Positions 5,729 through 5,993 of a stretch of 5,993 bases of DNA are shown here, in pieces. The stretch covers positions 1 through 5,993 of the forward strand of contig CAIJNA010000153.1 in assembly GCA_903821805.1 (NCBI GenBank). Reading direction: 5' to 3'. The notes under the pieces are model-generated. The model was not told where the DNA came from and ran no database searches. It saw only the letters and a list, made by a program, of their open reading frames with translations. Made by a program: the position numbers and the translations under genes. Positions within the stretch are counted from its first letter, which is position 1. Every line of letters starts with the position of its first letter. Source of the DNA: an uncultured Campylobacterota bacterium (GTDB lineage Bacteria; Campylobacterota; Campylobacteria; Campylobacterales; Arcobacteraceae).

Positions 5729-5993
5729 TTTTTGGTCCAATTAATTCAAGAAGATTTGGTAGAAGCCTTGGAGTTGACTTGTCCCCAAATGGCAAGCAAT
5801 GTAATTTTGATTGCCTATATTGCGAATTAATCAAAAGTAAAACCATGTCTAAGCAAATTGTTTCCATTAATGTTAAAGAATATATAGAAGCAATCAAAGA
5901 AACGCTTTCTAGACATAATAATATTGATGTTATAACTTTAACTGCCAATGGCGAGCCTACCATGTATCCATATCTTAATGAGCTTATTGATGA
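5707..5993 (+). CDS. Radical SAM protein, COG0731-like (partial, 3' end outside window)
   Basis: The first 95 codons of a radical SAM enzyme are present, beginning with GTG and running off the right edge. The iron-sulfur motif CNFDCLYC (Cys32, Cys36, Cys39) is the CxxxCxxC that binds the 4Fe-4S cluster used to cleave S-adenosylmethionine. It is preceded by FGPINSRRFGRSLGVDLSPN (9-28), a layout typical of COG0731 proteins, the group that includes wyosine-type tRNA radical SAM enzymes. ANGEPT (80-85) fits the glycine-rich SAM-binding GGE-type motif. The true substrate cannot be told from this fragment, and many bacterial members are uncharacterised. It overlaps the preceding ORF by 22 nt and has its own Shine-Dalgarno. 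From memory, Campylobacter jejuni also has a radical SAM gene next to hemE, so the pairing may be conserved. An ATG-only gene caller would miss or shorten it. Confidence 0.88.
   Translation, partial: MQKNQPLIFGPINSRRFGRSLGVDLSPNGKQCNFDCLYCELIKSKTMSKQIVSINVKEYIEAIKETLSRHNNIDVITLTANGEPTMYPYLNELID

Noticed and set aside
5718..5963. Minus-strand open frame of 81 codons at the right end
   Set aside because: It is antisense to the radical SAM gene, whose cysteine motif and ribosome binding site are on the plus strand.
1..5993. Search for CRISPR arrays, insertion sequences, tRNA/rRNA genes, toxin-antitoxin or phage genes
   Set aside because: None seen on either strand; the window is filled by overlapping housekeeping genes.

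Overview
The window is a compact, AT-rich stretch of ordinary chromosome. It reads almost entirely as one plus-strand operon: gyrA, asd, a yqhA-type membrane protein gene, hemE, a small putative lipoprotein gene, and the start of a radical SAM gene that runs off the right edge. Three things point to a Campylobacterota (epsilonproteobacterial) organism, probably a Sulfurimonas/Arcobacter/Sulfurovum-like lineage. The GyrA and HemE proteins read as that type, coding is dense and AT-rich with strong A/T third-position bias, and the region before gyrA has T-tracts with no obvious -35 box. I cannot name the genus from sequence alone.

Layout. Positions 1-43 hold the tail of an upstream transcription unit, ending in a clear intrinsic terminator. 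Positions 44-156 are the gyrA control region, with T-tracts, weak -10 candidates, a perfect 8-bp inverted repeat just before the ribosome binding site, and a good Shine-Dalgarno. From 157 to the right edge there is no intergenic gap. gyrA and asd share a TAATG stop/start, asd and the yqhA-like gene overlap by 7 bases, and the yqhA-like gene and hemE again share TAATG. The lipoprotein ORF overlaps hemE by up to 47 bases, and the radical SAM gene starts at a GTG inside the lipoprotein ORF. This implies polycistronic transcription with translational coupling.

Functionally the genes are housekeeping: DNA supercoiling (GyrA), the branch point to diaminopimelate/lysine, threonine and methionine (Asd), and tetrapyrrole synthesis (HemE). 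Three less understood members accompany them: a UPF0114/YqhA four-helix membrane protein, an unrecognised cysteine-bearing putative lipoprotein, and a COG0731-like radical SAM enzyme. No obvious pathway links them all, so the operon looks like a shared-expression cluster.

I found no mobile elements, CRISPR arrays, tRNA or rRNA genes, phage genes or defence systems. The items most worth a second look are the inverted repeat in front of gyrA, the orphan lipoprotein with four further cysteines and an unclear start, the His/acidic cluster in the YqhA-like protein, a weak hairpin over the hemE stop, and the GTG-initiated radical SAM gene.
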